Assembly (NCBI RefSeq): GCF_000422705.1
Contig: NZ_AUGO01000003.1
Coordinates: 186,001-250,000, forward strand
Direction: 5' to 3'
Source of the DNA: Flavobacterium soli DSM 19725
Lineage (GTDB): Bacteria > Bacteroidota > Bacteroidia > Flavobacteriales > Flavobacteriaceae
DNA: 64,000 nt
A model generated the notes under the pieces. That model made no database searches and was not told the DNA's origin. It saw only the letters and a list, made by a program, of their open reading frames with translations. Position numbers and translations under genes: made by a program. Positions 25,633 through 33,463 of the stretch are shown in pieces. The first letter of the stretch is position 1; every line of letters starts with the position of its first letter.

Positions 25633-26307
25633 ATGATGACTTCAGAAAAGATTTATATTTTAAATATTGAAACCGCTACCAAGAATTGTTCGGTTTCAAT
25701 TGCAGAAAATGGAACAACCTTGTTATGTAAGGAAATTGCAGAACAAGGTTATTCTCATGCCGAAAAACTACATGTTTTTATCGAGGAAATTCTTCGGGAA
25801 TGCAAACTAACAACCAAAGATTTAGCAGCGATTGCCATCAGTCAAGGTCCTGGATCTTATACCGGTTTGCGAATTGGCATTTCGGCTGCAAAAGGGTTGT
25901 GTTTTGCATTAGACATTCCATTGATTGCTGTTGATACTTTGGAATCATTGGCCCGACAAGTCAATGACAAAGATGGTTTTATTGTTCCAATGATTGATGC
26001 TCGACGGATGGAAGTCTATAGTGCGATTTTCAATTCCAAACACGAAAAAACAAGAGATGTAGAAGCAGAAGTTATTACCGAAGAAAGCTTTAACGACATC
26101 AAAGAAAATATCTATTTCGTTGGCGATTGTAGTGAAAAATGCAAAGCCGTTTTGATCAAAGATAATTTTATTTTTCTTGAAAATATCATCTATCCTTCGG
26201 CAAACGAAATGAGCCAAATCAGTTTTGATAAATACAAAAAAAACGACACTGTTGATGTCGCTTACTTTGAACCTTTTTATTTGAAGGATTTTTTTATGGC
26301 GAAGTAA
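25633..26307 (+). CDS. tsaB: tRNA threonylcarbamoyladenosine synthesis protein TsaB
   Basis: A 224-residue ASKHA-fold protein. It has ILNIETATKNCSVSIAENG at the N terminus and the family signature ISQGPGSYTGLRIGISAAKG (about 75-94). TsaB scaffolds TsaD and TsaE in making t6A37 of ANN-decoding tRNAs. The ATG directly abuts the TolC stop codon, so it is translated from the efflux operon transcript. Two adjacent ATG codons open the frame, and either could be used. Coupling an essential tRNA-modification gene to an efflux operon is probably incidental. Confidence 0.92.
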   Translation: MMTSEKIYILNIETATKNCSVSIAENGTTLLCKEIAEQGYSHAEKLHVFIEEILRECKLTTKDLAAIAISQGPGSYTGLRIGISAAKGLCFALDIPLIAVDTLESLARQVNDKDGFIVPMIDARRMEVYSAIFNSKHEKTRDVEAEVITEESFNDIKENIYFVGDCSEKCKAVLIKDNFIFLENIIYPSANEMSQISFDKYKKNDTVDVAYFEPFYLKDFFMAK

Positions 26308-26383
26308 TTTTAAAATTTATTGACCTTTTTCCATTTCAAAAACCGAAAATTGTCAATTTTAATTCCTAATTTTTAATTGAAGT

Positions 26384-26746
26384 TTATCCATGATAAACTC
26401 TTGAAAAAATAATTTTATTTTCTTTTACTTCCAAAACTTCGGCGACAAGCATTTCTTCTTCATTTTCGACAGTTCGGATGTATTCCATAAAAACTCGGTT
26501 TTCATTTGCTGTTAGCGAAGTTACTTTATAATGCAAGCTTGGCAAACGCTCAAAAGCATCTTTCCACCAACTTCTCAATGCTTCTTTGCCAATCACCAAA
26601 CCATTCGTTTCCGGCAATCGAATTTTGAGTTTTGGACTGTAATGTTGTGCCTCGTCGTCATAAAGCGACAAAAGTTGTTCGAGATCATGTTTGTTGAAGG
26701 CATCAAACCATTTGAAGGCGATGGATTGCAAAACTTGTGGTGTCAT
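26384..26746 (-). CDS. SnoaL/NTF2-like protein
   Basis: A 120-residue protein of the cone-shaped NTF2-like fold. It shows the typical N-terminal WFDAFNKHDLEQLLSLYDDEAQHYSP and GKEALRSWWKDAFERLPSLHYKV segments. Such proteins include small isomerases, polyketide cyclases and non-enzymatic ligand binders, so the substrate cannot be predicted. It lies alone, downstream of the RluB-type gene on the same strand but separated from it by a hairpin terminator. Confidence 0.8.
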   Translation of the reverse strand: MTPQVLQSIAFKWFDAFNKHDLEQLLSLYDDEAQHYSPKLKIRLPETNGLVIGKEALRSWWKDAFERLPSLHYKVTSLTANENRVFMEYIRTVENEEEMLVAEVLEVKENKIIFSRVYHG

Positions 26747-26759
26747 GTGTTGAATTTAA

Positions 26760-26794
26760 AAACTCCTCTTTCAAAAGTTTCAAAAGAGGAGTTT
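26760..26794. terminator. Terminator between the RluB-type and SnoaL-like genes
   Basis: A perfect 12-bp stem (AAACTCCTCTTT / AAAGAGGAGTTT) with an 11-base loop. It has A/T-rich tails on both sides, so it may stop transcription in both directions. It is correctly placed to end the minus-strand pseudouridine synthase transcript. Confidence 0.75.
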
Positions 26795-26816
26795 ATTTTA
26801 TTTTTTTCTGAAGCTA

Positions 26817-27704
26817 TTATACATTCTTCAAATTGATAATTTCCTGTTCGGTTAGCAATCTCCAGTTTCCTCTTGGAAGATTTTTCTTGGTCAAACCAGC
26901 GAAAGCAACACGGTCGATTCTCAAAACATCATATCCGAAATGTTCAAAAATGGAACGAACCACTTTAATATTTGAACTTCTTAATTTCAGTCCAACTTCG
27001 CTTTTTGGTTCCTTCTCAATATAACTGACTTCTTCAACAAAAACTCTGTGATTGTCAATCGTCAAACCTTTACTGATTTTTTCAAGGTCTTCGAATTTTA
27101 GATTTTTATCTAATGAAACTTGATAAATTTTTGAAGATTTCTGACTCGGAAGACTGAATTTTCGAATCATATCGGTGTCGTTGGTCAACAAAAGTAAACC
27201 TGTCGTATTCTTGTCCATTCTTCCGACAGCAGCAATTTTTGCAGTTGTAGAACCTTTTACCAATTCTAAAACATTGCGGTAATCTGTCCCCTCATCAAAG
27301 GCTGTTGTAAAGTTTTTTGGCTTGTTTAGAAGGATGTATTCCTTTTTTTCTGGCGTAAGATTAACACCGTCAAAATTCACAGCATCAGTTAATTTTACCA
27401 GATATCCCATTTCAGTAACTGGAATCCCATTTACTTTTACGTTTCCAGATTGGATGTAAATATCGGCATCACGACGTGAGCAAACTCCGGAATTGGAAAT
27501 ATATTTATTCAAACGAATCTCGTCTGAAGCTTTTGCTCTTTTTGGTGCCTGGTTTGGCTTTTTGGCGATTTTCTCGTCTTCTACTTTTGGTTTCTCAGTA
27601 GCTTTCTTAGGCTTTTGAGATCGTTTGGCCATTGCCGGTTTTGGCTTGTTCGAACTTGGTCTGCTTGAACCTGTTCGCTTACTATTGCCTCCATTGTTAT
27701 TCAT
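26817..27704 (-). CDS. RsuA/RluB-family rRNA pseudouridine synthase
   Basis: A 295-residue enzyme. A Lys/Pro-rich basic extension (about 1-65) precedes an S4 RNA-binding domain (IRLNKYISNSGVCSRRDADIYI, about 63-85) and the RsuA/RluB/E/F catalytic domain, with AAVGRMDKNTTGLLLLTND containing the catalytic Asp. The LNKP-like ILLNKPKNF motif is also present. It isomerises a uridine in 23S rRNA (position 2605 in E. coli for RluB), but the exact target here is inferred. Basic N-terminal tails of this kind are common in Bacteroidota members of the family. Confidence 0.9.
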   Translation of the reverse strand: MNNNGGNSKRTGSSRPSSNKPKPAMAKRSQKPKKATEKPKVEDEKIAKKPNQAPKRAKASDEIRLNKYISNSGVCSRRDADIYIQSGNVKVNGIPVTEMGYLVKLTDAVNFDGVNLTPEKKEYILLNKPKNFTTAFDEGTDYRNVLELVKGSTTAKIAAVGRMDKNTTGLLLLTNDTDMIRKFSLPSQKSSKIYQVSLDKNLKFEDLEKISKGLTIDNHRVFVEEVSYIEKEPKSEVGLKLRSSNIKVVRSIFEHFGYDVLRIDRVAFAGLTKKNLPRGNWRLLTEQEIINLKNV

Positions 27705-27722
27705 AAATCAACATAATTTGTG

Positions 27723-27730
27723 CAAAGATA
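27723..27730 (-). promoter_or_regulatory. -7 element (TATCTTTG) of the pseudouridine synthase gene
   Basis: TATCTTTG on the minus strand lies 18 bp before the start codon. No TTG is present at the usual distance, because that region is occupied by a 14-bp tandem repeat, so the -33 part is degenerate or absent. Confidence 0.45.
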
Positions 27731-27735
27731 GGTTA

Positions 27736-27777
27736 TTTTAGATTGCAGATTTTAGATTGTAGATTTTAGATTGCAGA
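27736..27777. repeat. 14-bp tandem repeat, three units
   Basis: Three consecutive units of TTTTAGATTGCAGA, the middle one with TTGTAGA. Related TTTTAGATT sequences occur at 34702-34742 and 62734-62769, so this is a small dispersed motif family in intergenic DNA. Confidence 0.9.
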
Positions 27778-27864
27778 ATTAGAACTTAAATAACTGATTT
27801 TGAAATTGAATTTTATGATTTCTATTCTTTTTTTTGAAATTGATTTTTGAAATTGTTATTGATT

Positions 27865-28007
27865 TAGCCCGGATTGTAACGAAAACCCCGGAATTGTGAA
27901 AGCTAGTTTTTCCTGACACAAAAGAGCGACCAACGGAAGCTCCTTTTGTGTCAGGAAAAACAGCTTTCACAATGAGGAGTTGCAGTGGAAAGCCGGATGA
28001 GCTCCTG
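27865..28007 (+). repeat. REP-like repeat, copy D, with long perfect-arm hairpin
   Basis: It begins TAGCCCGGATTG and ends GTGGAAAGCCGGATGAGCTC, similar to the ends of the other REP-like copies. The core is an exceptional hairpin: arms 27894-27924 and 27943-27972 pair over about 28 bp (TTTTTCCTGACACAAAAG against its complement, and TTGTGAAAGCT against AGCTTTCACAA). It fills the 308-bp gap between the prenyltransferase and pseudouridine synthase genes and could terminate the former. Confidence 0.7.
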
Positions 28008-28012
28008 AAAAA

Positions 28013-28951
28013 TTATATCTTTAGAAGCAAATTTCTCCCGTTCCACAAAACGGCTGGATCAATGAGGACGATACAGAAAACGCCTGCAACGATGAGGAAT
28101 TTCAGGACGTTGTGGAGTTTTAAAAATTGCTCTTTGGTTTTGGATTTCCAAAGATATAGGGTGAAAAATATCAGAATAATGAGGCAAACATAAAAATAGA
28201 TGTCCATATAACCCACGTCGTCTAATTCGATGAGAATGTAAACCGGAATAATGGTAAGGAAACATAAAACCGTAATGATGTATTTGGAAACTTTTTCGCC
28301 ATAAACGACCGGAATGGTTTGATAATCGTTTGAAAAATCGCCGATAATGTTCTCTAAATCTTTTATCATTTCGCGAATAAGAAGCAAGAGAAATAAAAAT
28401 GTAGCGTGAGAAAAGATAACCACGTAGGAACTTTTGTCTTCAATGTCTTTATAATACATCAGGAAAATGGCGAAAAAAGGCAAAATTGCCATTAAGGTTG
28501 ACATTAAATTTCCGATGATGGTGAAGCGTTTTATTTTATGAGAATAAAACCAAATCAGGAAAATATAGACCGAAAAAAACAGCGAAGCTCTCCAAGAAAC
28601 GAGCAACGCCAAAATTGCTACGAGAAAATTGAGCGAAAAATAAACGGTAAGTTTTGTTTTTTGACTAACCAAACGGTCGAGCATCGATTTTCGAGGTCGG
28701 TTGATGAGATCTTTTTGGCTGTCGTAGAAATTATTGATGATATACCCCGAAGCTATCGTAAGCGAAGAAGCCAAAACGATGATAAAAAGATTGAAATCCA
28801 AAAGGGTTTCGAGTGCGGATTTATTTTTGGCTAATATAAAAATAGCCGAAAGATATTGGGCTAGAACTATAACTGGAATGTTATATCCTCTTACAACAGA
28901 GAACAAACTGATAATTTTCATTACGAGAAGTTTGTTCTTTCTGCTTAGCAT
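28013..28951 (-). CDS. UbiA-family prenyltransferase (GGGP geranylgeranyltransferase-like)
   Basis: A 312-residue membrane prenyltransferase with about eight to nine helices. The first Asp-rich motif is in NNFYDSQKDLINRPRKSM, and the second is in REMIKDLENIIGDFSNDY. This is the pattern of the digeranylgeranylglyceryl phosphate synthase branch found in archaea and, by family annotation, in many Bacteroidota. It lies upstream of the RluB-type gene and downstream of two mevalonate-pathway genes on the same strand, consistent with isoprenoid use. Heme O synthesis is excluded because ctaB is elsewhere. A menaquinone (MenA) role is a possible alternative. Confidence 0.78.
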   Translation of the reverse strand: MLSRKNKLLVMKIISLFSVVRGYNIPVIVLAQYLSAIFILAKNKSALETLLDFNLFIIVLASSLTIASGYIINNFYDSQKDLINRPRKSMLDRLVSQKTKLTVYFSLNFLVAILALLVSWRASLFFSVYIFLIWFYSHKIKRFTIIGNLMSTLMAILPFFAIFLMYYKDIEDKSSYVVIFSHATFLFLLLLIREMIKDLENIIGDFSNDYQTIPVVYGEKVSKYIITVLCFLTIIPVYILIELDDVGYMDIYFYVCLIILIFFTLYLWKSKTKEQFLKLHNVLKFLIVAGVFCIVLIDPAVLWNGRNLLLKI

Positions 28952-29000
28952 TTTGTAGGTTTTGGATAAGGATTGTTAGAATTTAATCCAAAAGTAAACT

Positions 29001-29939
29001 TTAAAATTGGTAAACCACTTCAAGTTTGTAATCTTTTAAGGTTTGTTTTGCTTTTTCTAAATCTTGAGTGAAGCCTAAGATATAACCTCCTCCGCCTGAT
29101 CCGCAAAGTTTCAAATAGTAATCGTTTGTGTCGATGCCTTGTTGCCAGATGCCGTGAAACTGTTCTGGAATCATAGGTTTGAAATTATTCAAAACCACTT
29201 TTGAAAGTTTTTTGGTGTTTGAAAACAAAGATTTGATGTCGCCACCAAGGAAGTTTTCTACACAAGCATCGGTATATTTCACGAATTGGTTTTTCAGCAT
29301 GGCACGGAAACCTTTATCTTTTAAGTTTTCCATAAAAATATTGACCATTGGAGCAGTTTCGCCCACAATGCCAGAATCTAATAAAAACACAGCACCTTTT
29401 CCGTCAAAACTTTGTGTTGGGATTCCGGTTGCTTCGATATTATCTTTAGAATTGATAAGGATTGGAATACTCAAATAACTGTTTAAAGGATCTAAACCAG
29501 AACTTTTTCCGTGGAAAAAAGATTCCATTTGAGAGAAAATTGTTTTTAGAGTCAACAGTTTTTCTCTGGTAAGATTTTCTAAAACCGTGATTTTATTGTT
29601 GGCATATTTGTCGTAGATAGCGGCAACCAATGCACCACTACTTCCTACTCCATAACCTTGTGGAATACTAGAATCGAAATACATTCCAGCATCAACGTCT
29701 TTTTTTAAAGTGGATAAATCGAAAGTAACCAATTCCGGTTGTTCATCTTGTAAGTTTTCAAGATAAGAAACAAATCTTTTAAGACTTTGATTGGATTTTG
29801 CAGAAGCTTCATCCAAAACATCGGCTCCTTTCAAGGCACCGTTGTAAAAATTATAAGGAATGGATAAACCTTTAGAATCTCTGATAATTCCGTATTCTCC
29901 GAAGAGTAAAATTTTTGAGTAAAATAATGGTCCTTTCAT
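29001..29939 (-). CDS. Mevalonate kinase (GHMP family)
   Basis: A 312-residue GHMP kinase. It has ILLFGEYGII near the N terminus, the glycine-rich phosphate loop PQGYGVGSSGALVAAIYDKY, a central GLDPLNSYLSIPI, and the motif III LCGSGGGGYILGF. ATP-dependent phosphorylation of mevalonate is inferred from the adjacent diphosphomevalonate decarboxylase and from the similarity to Bacteroidota mevalonate kinases. A Met two codons upstream (29945) is an alternative start. It is transcribed ahead of the prenyltransferase gene, with a 49-bp gap. Confidence 0.85.
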   Translation of the reverse strand: MKGPLFYSKILLFGEYGIIRDSKGLSIPYNFYNGALKGADVLDEASAKSNQSLKRFVSYLENLQDEQPELVTFDLSTLKKDVDAGMYFDSSIPQGYGVGSSGALVAAIYDKYANNKITVLENLTREKLLTLKTIFSQMESFFHGKSSGLDPLNSYLSIPILINSKDNIEATGIPTQSFDGKGAVFLLDSGIVGETAPMVNIFMENLKDKGFRAMLKNQFVKYTDACVENFLGGDIKSLFSNTKKLSKVVLNNFKPMIPEQFHGIWQQGIDTNDYYLKLCGSGGGGYILGFTQDLEKAKQTLKDYKLEVVYQF

Positions 29940-30025
29940 ATACATGTATTAAAAGCTAATACTAATTTGCAATTTTATTTTATTAAAGGTAATCAATTTT
30001 GGTTAATCAAAACAAAAAAAATGTT

Positions 30026-31111
30026 TCAAAATTCAACTGCACCACTTCCAATTACATCGCAAATATACTGCCGATTTTGACAAAAGCCAACTAATTCATC
30101 TTTAATAAATTGCAAAACCGCATCTCTAACGTTTTCGGGATATAAAACATGAACATTTGCTCCAGCATCTAATGTAAAACAAACTGGAATTTGAGTTTCG
30201 TTTCTAAATTTCCAAATTTTATTGATGATTTCCAACGTATTGGGTTTCATCAAAATAAAAAAAGGCATCGAAGTCATCATCATAGCGTGTAAAGTCAAGG
30301 CTTCACTTTCTACAATCTTGATGAATTCTTCTAGATTTCCTGTTTCTAAAATGGCTTTTATTTTCGACAGATTTTCGTGAGCCTGTTCAAATCGTCTTTC
30401 GGCAAATGGATGATTGTGCATCAAATCGTGACCGACTGTACTTGAAACCTGCTTTTCGCCTTTATCAACCAATAAAATAGTATCTTGATAATTTTGGAAA
30501 TTTGGATGTACTGACCTGGAAAACTCAACCCCAAACAAATCCGAACTTCCAGGAATTTCGCCGTGAGCTCCCCATTCAACAATATTTCCTTTGATACTTC
30601 TACAAGCACTTCCCGAACCTAATCGCGCCAAAAATGAAGCTTTTTGATAAAAATATTCATCTGTCATTTCAGGCAGTAATACTTTTTCCAAAGACATTAA
30701 GTTCATTGACAAAGCTGCCATTCCCGAAGCGGACGAAGCAATTCCTGAACTATGCGGAAACGTATTTTGAGTATCAATCGTAAAATGATACTCCTTTAAA
30801 AATGGCAAATACACCAAAACCCTTTCGAAGAATTTCTGAATTTTTGGTTTGAAATCCTCTTTTGGTTGTCCTTCAAAAAGCAAATCGAACGAAAAATCAT
30901 CTGAAGAAGCTGTTTTTCTTTCGAAAGACAATTCCGTGATGGTCTTGCAATTATTCAAAGTAAAACTGATCGATGGATTAGCCGGAATCTGATGTTCCTT
31001 TTTGCCCCAATATTTCACCAAGGCAATATTACTTGGAGCACTCCATTTGAAAGTTCCTTTTTCGATAGAAGAAGAATAATTTGACGGTATAAAATCATTT
31101 GCAACAACCAT
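30026..31111 (-). CDS. mvaD: Diphosphomevalonate decarboxylase
   Basis: A 361-residue GHMP-superfamily enzyme that makes isopentenyl diphosphate from mevalonate 5-diphosphate. Family signatures are SAPSNIALVKYWGKKEHQIPANPSIS at the N terminus, PHSSGIASSASGMAALS (the ATP loop), LARLGSGSACRSI with the conserved Ser-Ala-Cys-Arg, and the catalytic-region FTLDAGANVHVLY. The N-terminal FKWSAPSN context resembles the wider family that includes mevalonate 3,5-bisphosphate decarboxylases, but the Bacteroidota setting favours the classical reaction. It is the first gene of the isoprenoid run, with a TATCTTTG element 14 bp upstream. Confidence 0.9.
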   Translation of the reverse strand: MVVANDFIPSNYSSSIEKGTFKWSAPSNIALVKYWGKKEHQIPANPSISFTLNNCKTITELSFERKTASSDDFSFDLLFEGQPKEDFKPKIQKFFERVLVYLPFLKEYHFTIDTQNTFPHSSGIASSASGMAALSMNLMSLEKVLLPEMTDEYFYQKASFLARLGSGSACRSIKGNIVEWGAHGEIPGSSDLFGVEFSRSVHPNFQNYQDTILLVDKGEKQVSSTVGHDLMHNHPFAERRFEQAHENLSKIKAILETGNLEEFIKIVESEALTLHAMMMTSMPFFILMKPNTLEIINKIWKFRNETQIPVCFTLDAGANVHVLYPENVRDAVLQFIKDELVGFCQNRQYICDVIGSGAVEF

Positions 31112-31124
31112 TGTCTTTTTTCTG

Positions 31125-31132
31125 CAAAGATA
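31125..31132 (-). promoter_or_regulatory. -7 element (TATCTTTG) of mvaD
   Basis: A perfect TAnnTTTG match on the minus strand, just ahead of the mvaD start. A TTG lies only 11 bp upstream of it, shorter than consensus. Confidence 0.5.
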
Positions 31133-31194
31133 CTTTTTTTGAACAATTAGAAAATTCGATTACGAATTAGAATCCCTTTTTAAAGCAGATTGTT

Positions 31195-31202
31195 TATTTT
31201 TG
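31195..31202 (+). promoter_or_regulatory. -7 element (TATTTTTG) of the TspO gene
   Basis: A perfect TAnnTTTG match 16 bp before the ATG at 31218. It overlaps a potential in-frame TTG codon at 31200, which argues that the ATG is the true start. Confidence 0.5.
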
Positions 31203-31217
31203 GGAAAAATTAGCTCT

Positions 31218-31694
31218 ATGAACAAATACACCAAAATATTAGTAATGGTTGCCACTTGCTTGGTAATTGGCTATTTCTCCGGAATCGTAACCCAATCCAG
31301 CATTACAACTTGGTATCCTACCATCGAAAAACCAAGCTTTAATCCACCAAATTGGATTTTTGCCCCGGTGTGGACAGCTCTTTATATTATGATGGGAATT
31401 GCAGCTGGTTTGGTTTGGAATTTAATCGAAAGTAAAAGAGAAGAAGTTCGTTCTGCCTTGATTTTTTTTGCTATACAACTGGCTTTAAATTCTTTGTGGT
31501 CGTTTTTGTTTTTTGGTTTAAAAAATCCGCTATTGGCTTTCATCGAAATCGTACTTCTATGGCTGATGATTTATGAAACCTATAATAAGTTCAACAAACT
31601 CAATAAAATTGCTGGATATTTGTTCATTCCATACCTTTTATGGGTGAGTTTTGCCACGATTTTAAATGGTTCAATTTGGTGGCTTAATCAATAA
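31218..31694 (+). CDS. TspO/MBR family tryptophan-rich sensory protein
   Basis: A 158-residue protein with five membrane helices and the aromatic-rich TspO/peripheral benzodiazepine receptor pattern: WYPTIEKPSFNPPNWIFAPVWTALYIMMGIA, then LALNSLWSFLFFGLKNP, and a final WVSFATILNGSIWWLN. TspO proteins bind porphyrins or cholesterol and modulate stress or tetrapyrrole responses. The gene stands alone between mvaD and the complex I operon. The start at 31218 is used because the longer TTG-initiated version overlaps a promoter element. Confidence 0.92.
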   Translation: MNKYTKILVMVATCLVIGYFSGIVTQSSITTWYPTIEKPSFNPPNWIFAPVWTALYIMMGIAAGLVWNLIESKREEVRSALIFFAIQLALNSLWSFLFFGLKNPLLAFIEIVLLWLMIYETYNKFNKLNKIAGYLFIPYLLWVSFATILNGSIWWLNQ

Positions 31695-31841
31695 TTTTTA
31701 GTTCAATCTTTCGCTTGAAACCGAATTATTCTTCTGCAAAAACGATTTTATTTGAAGTAACTGCATTTTTTCATCTTATTTATAATGAATAAAAATTAGC
31801 TATTTACAACGATATAGTTAAACCTAATTTACATTTTATGG

Positions 31842-31872
31842 TTGTGATTTCAATTGCTGAAACCTATCTTTG
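31842..31872 (+). promoter_or_regulatory. Promoter of the nuo (complex I) operon
   Basis: TTG at 31842-31844 and TATCTTTG at 31865-31872 with a 20-bp spacer match the Bacteroidota consensus exactly. The nuoA ATG is 33 bp downstream. The position rules out the longer nuoA frame beginning at 31854. Confidence 0.85.
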
Positions 31873-31904
31873 TAAGCAAAATTTTTTTTGCTAAAAATAA
31901 CACC

Positions 31905-32270
31905 ATGCAATCAAATCAATTAGATTATTTTCCAATTTTAATGCAGCTTGTTTTAGCTGTAGGATTTGTCGTAGCAACCATAATTGGCTCTAGTTTTTTA
32001 GGTCCTAAAAGATCTTCAAAAAACAAAGACAAAAATTTTGAGTGCGGTATCGAATCTGTAGGAAACGCACGTATGCCTTTTTCTGTAAAATATTTTCTAG
32101 TAGCCATCCTTTTTGTTTTGTTCGATGTCGAAGTGATTTTTATGTATCCTTGGGCTGTGAATTTCAGAGAAATGGGATTTGAAGGCTTAGCAAAAATGGG
32201 CATTTTTATGTTTCTTCTTGTCGTAGGTTTTTTCTACGTAATGAAGAAAAAAGGATTGGAGTGGGAATAA
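31905..32270 (+). CDS. nuoA: NADH-quinone oxidoreductase subunit A
   Basis: A 121-residue, three-helix subunit of the membrane arm. The conserved loop KNFECGIESVGNARMPFSVKY and the following FLVAILFVLFDVEVIFMYPWA helix are diagnostic. The start at 31905 is fixed by the promoter upstream and gives the normal family length. It leads the 14-gene operon. A 91-bp AT-rich gap with repeated TTTTGAATTT separates it from nuoB. Confidence 0.95.
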   Translation: MQSNQLDYFPILMQLVLAVGFVVATIIGSSFLGPKRSSKNKDKNFECGIESVGNARMPFSVKYFLVAILFVLFDVEVIFMYPWAVNFREMGFEGLAKMGIFMFLLVVGFFYVMKKKGLEWE

Positions 32271-32361
32271 TTGAATTATTTTGAATTTTGAATTTATAAA
32301 TTTTGAATGAAGATGCAGAAAATTTATAATTCATTATTTTAAATTTAAAACAACAATACAA

Positions 32362-32910
32362 ATGAGTGATTCAAAAGTTAATATAGTAGATGCTCCAGAA
32401 GGATTAGCTGGAGAAGGCTTTTTCGCAACAAAACTGAGTGATGTTGTCGGGATGGCTCGTGCCAATTCGCTTTGGCCTCTTCCATTTGCAACTTCTTGTT
32501 GCGGGATTGAATTTATGGCAACCATGGCTTCTCATTATGATGTGGCACGTTTCGGTTCTGAACGTATGAGTTTTTCTCCTCGTCAAGCGGATATGCTACT
32601 GGTTATGGGAACAATTGCTAAAAAAATGGCTCCTATTTTACGTCAGGTTTACGAACAAATGGCCGAACCAAGATGGGTAATTGCCGTTGGAGCTTGTGCT
32701 TCATCTGGAGGAATTTTTGATACTTATTCAGTTTTGCAAGGAATTGATAAAGTAATCCCCGTTGACGTTTACGTTCCAGGATGTCCTCCAAGACCAGAAC
32801 AAATTCTAGACGGAATTATGAGATTGCAAGATTTAGTACGATCAGAATCCGTTAGACGAAGAAGTTCCCCAGAATACACCGAATTATTGGCTTCTTATAA
32901 CATCAAGTAA
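32362..32910 (+). CDS. nuoB: NADH-quinone oxidoreductase subunit B
   Basis: A 182-residue peripheral-arm subunit carrying the terminal iron-sulfur cluster N2. The ligands are visible as the vicinal C46-C47 in ATSCCGIEFMA, C112 in GACASSGG and C141 in PGCPPRPEQ. The quinone-proximal RMSFSPRQADMLLVMG region is intact. It is followed by nuoC after 6 bp. Confidence 0.96.
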   Translation: MSDSKVNIVDAPEGLAGEGFFATKLSDVVGMARANSLWPLPFATSCCGIEFMATMASHYDVARFGSERMSFSPRQADMLLVMGTIAKKMAPILRQVYEQMAEPRWVIAVGACASSGGIFDTYSVLQGIDKVIPVDVYVPGCPPRPEQILDGIMRLQDLVRSESVRRRSSPEYTELLASYNIK

Positions 32911-32916
32911 TTATAA

Positions 32917-33438
32917 ATGGCATTAGAAACCTCCGTTATACAAACAAAATTAGTTGATAAATTCGATACAATCGTAACCGACTTTGTTCAACAACACGAC
33001 ATATTTGCTTTTGAAGTAGATGCAACATCTATTATCGAAGTAATGCAATTTTTAAGAGACGACGCCACATTGCGTTTCAACTTCCTAACCGATCTTTGCG
33101 GAATTCACTATCCAGATGCAACCCCAGACAAGCAATTTGCTGTTGTTTATCACATGCACAACTGGAGAGATAATGTAAGAATCAGAATTAAATGCTTTTT
33201 AAATGCCGAGAATCCTGAAATAGATACCGTTACAAGTTTATTCTTGGGTGCTAATTGGCAAGAAAGAGAAACATACGATTTCTACGGAATCACATTTAAA
33301 GGTCATCCACAATTGAAAAGAATCTTGAACATGGATGAAATGACTTCTTTCCCAATGCGTAAGGAATTTCCTCTCGAAGATGGCGGAAGAACAGACAAAG
33401 ACGACCGATTTTTCGGAAGAACAACGGATAATTGCTAA
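32917..33438 (+). CDS. nuoC: NADH-quinone oxidoreductase subunit C
   Basis: A 173-residue 30-kDa-type subunit. The signature WQERETYDFYGITFKGHP and the following LKRILNMDE...FPMRKEFPLED identify the family. It is separate from nuoD, not fused as in E. coli. It helps hold nuoD at the hydrophilic connection. Confidence 0.94.
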   Translation: MALETSVIQTKLVDKFDTIVTDFVQQHDIFAFEVDATSIIEVMQFLRDDATLRFNFLTDLCGIHYPDATPDKQFAVVYHMHNWRDNVRIRIKCFLNAENPEIDTVTSLFLGANWQERETYDFYGITFKGHPQLKRILNMDEMTSFPMRKEFPLEDGGRTDKDDRFFGRTTDNC

Positions 33439-33463
33439 TGCACCTGAAATAATATTGATATAA

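Noticed and set aside
31854..31904. Longer nuoA reading frame
   Set aside because: It would start upstream of the -7 element at 31865-31872 and so is not on the transcript.
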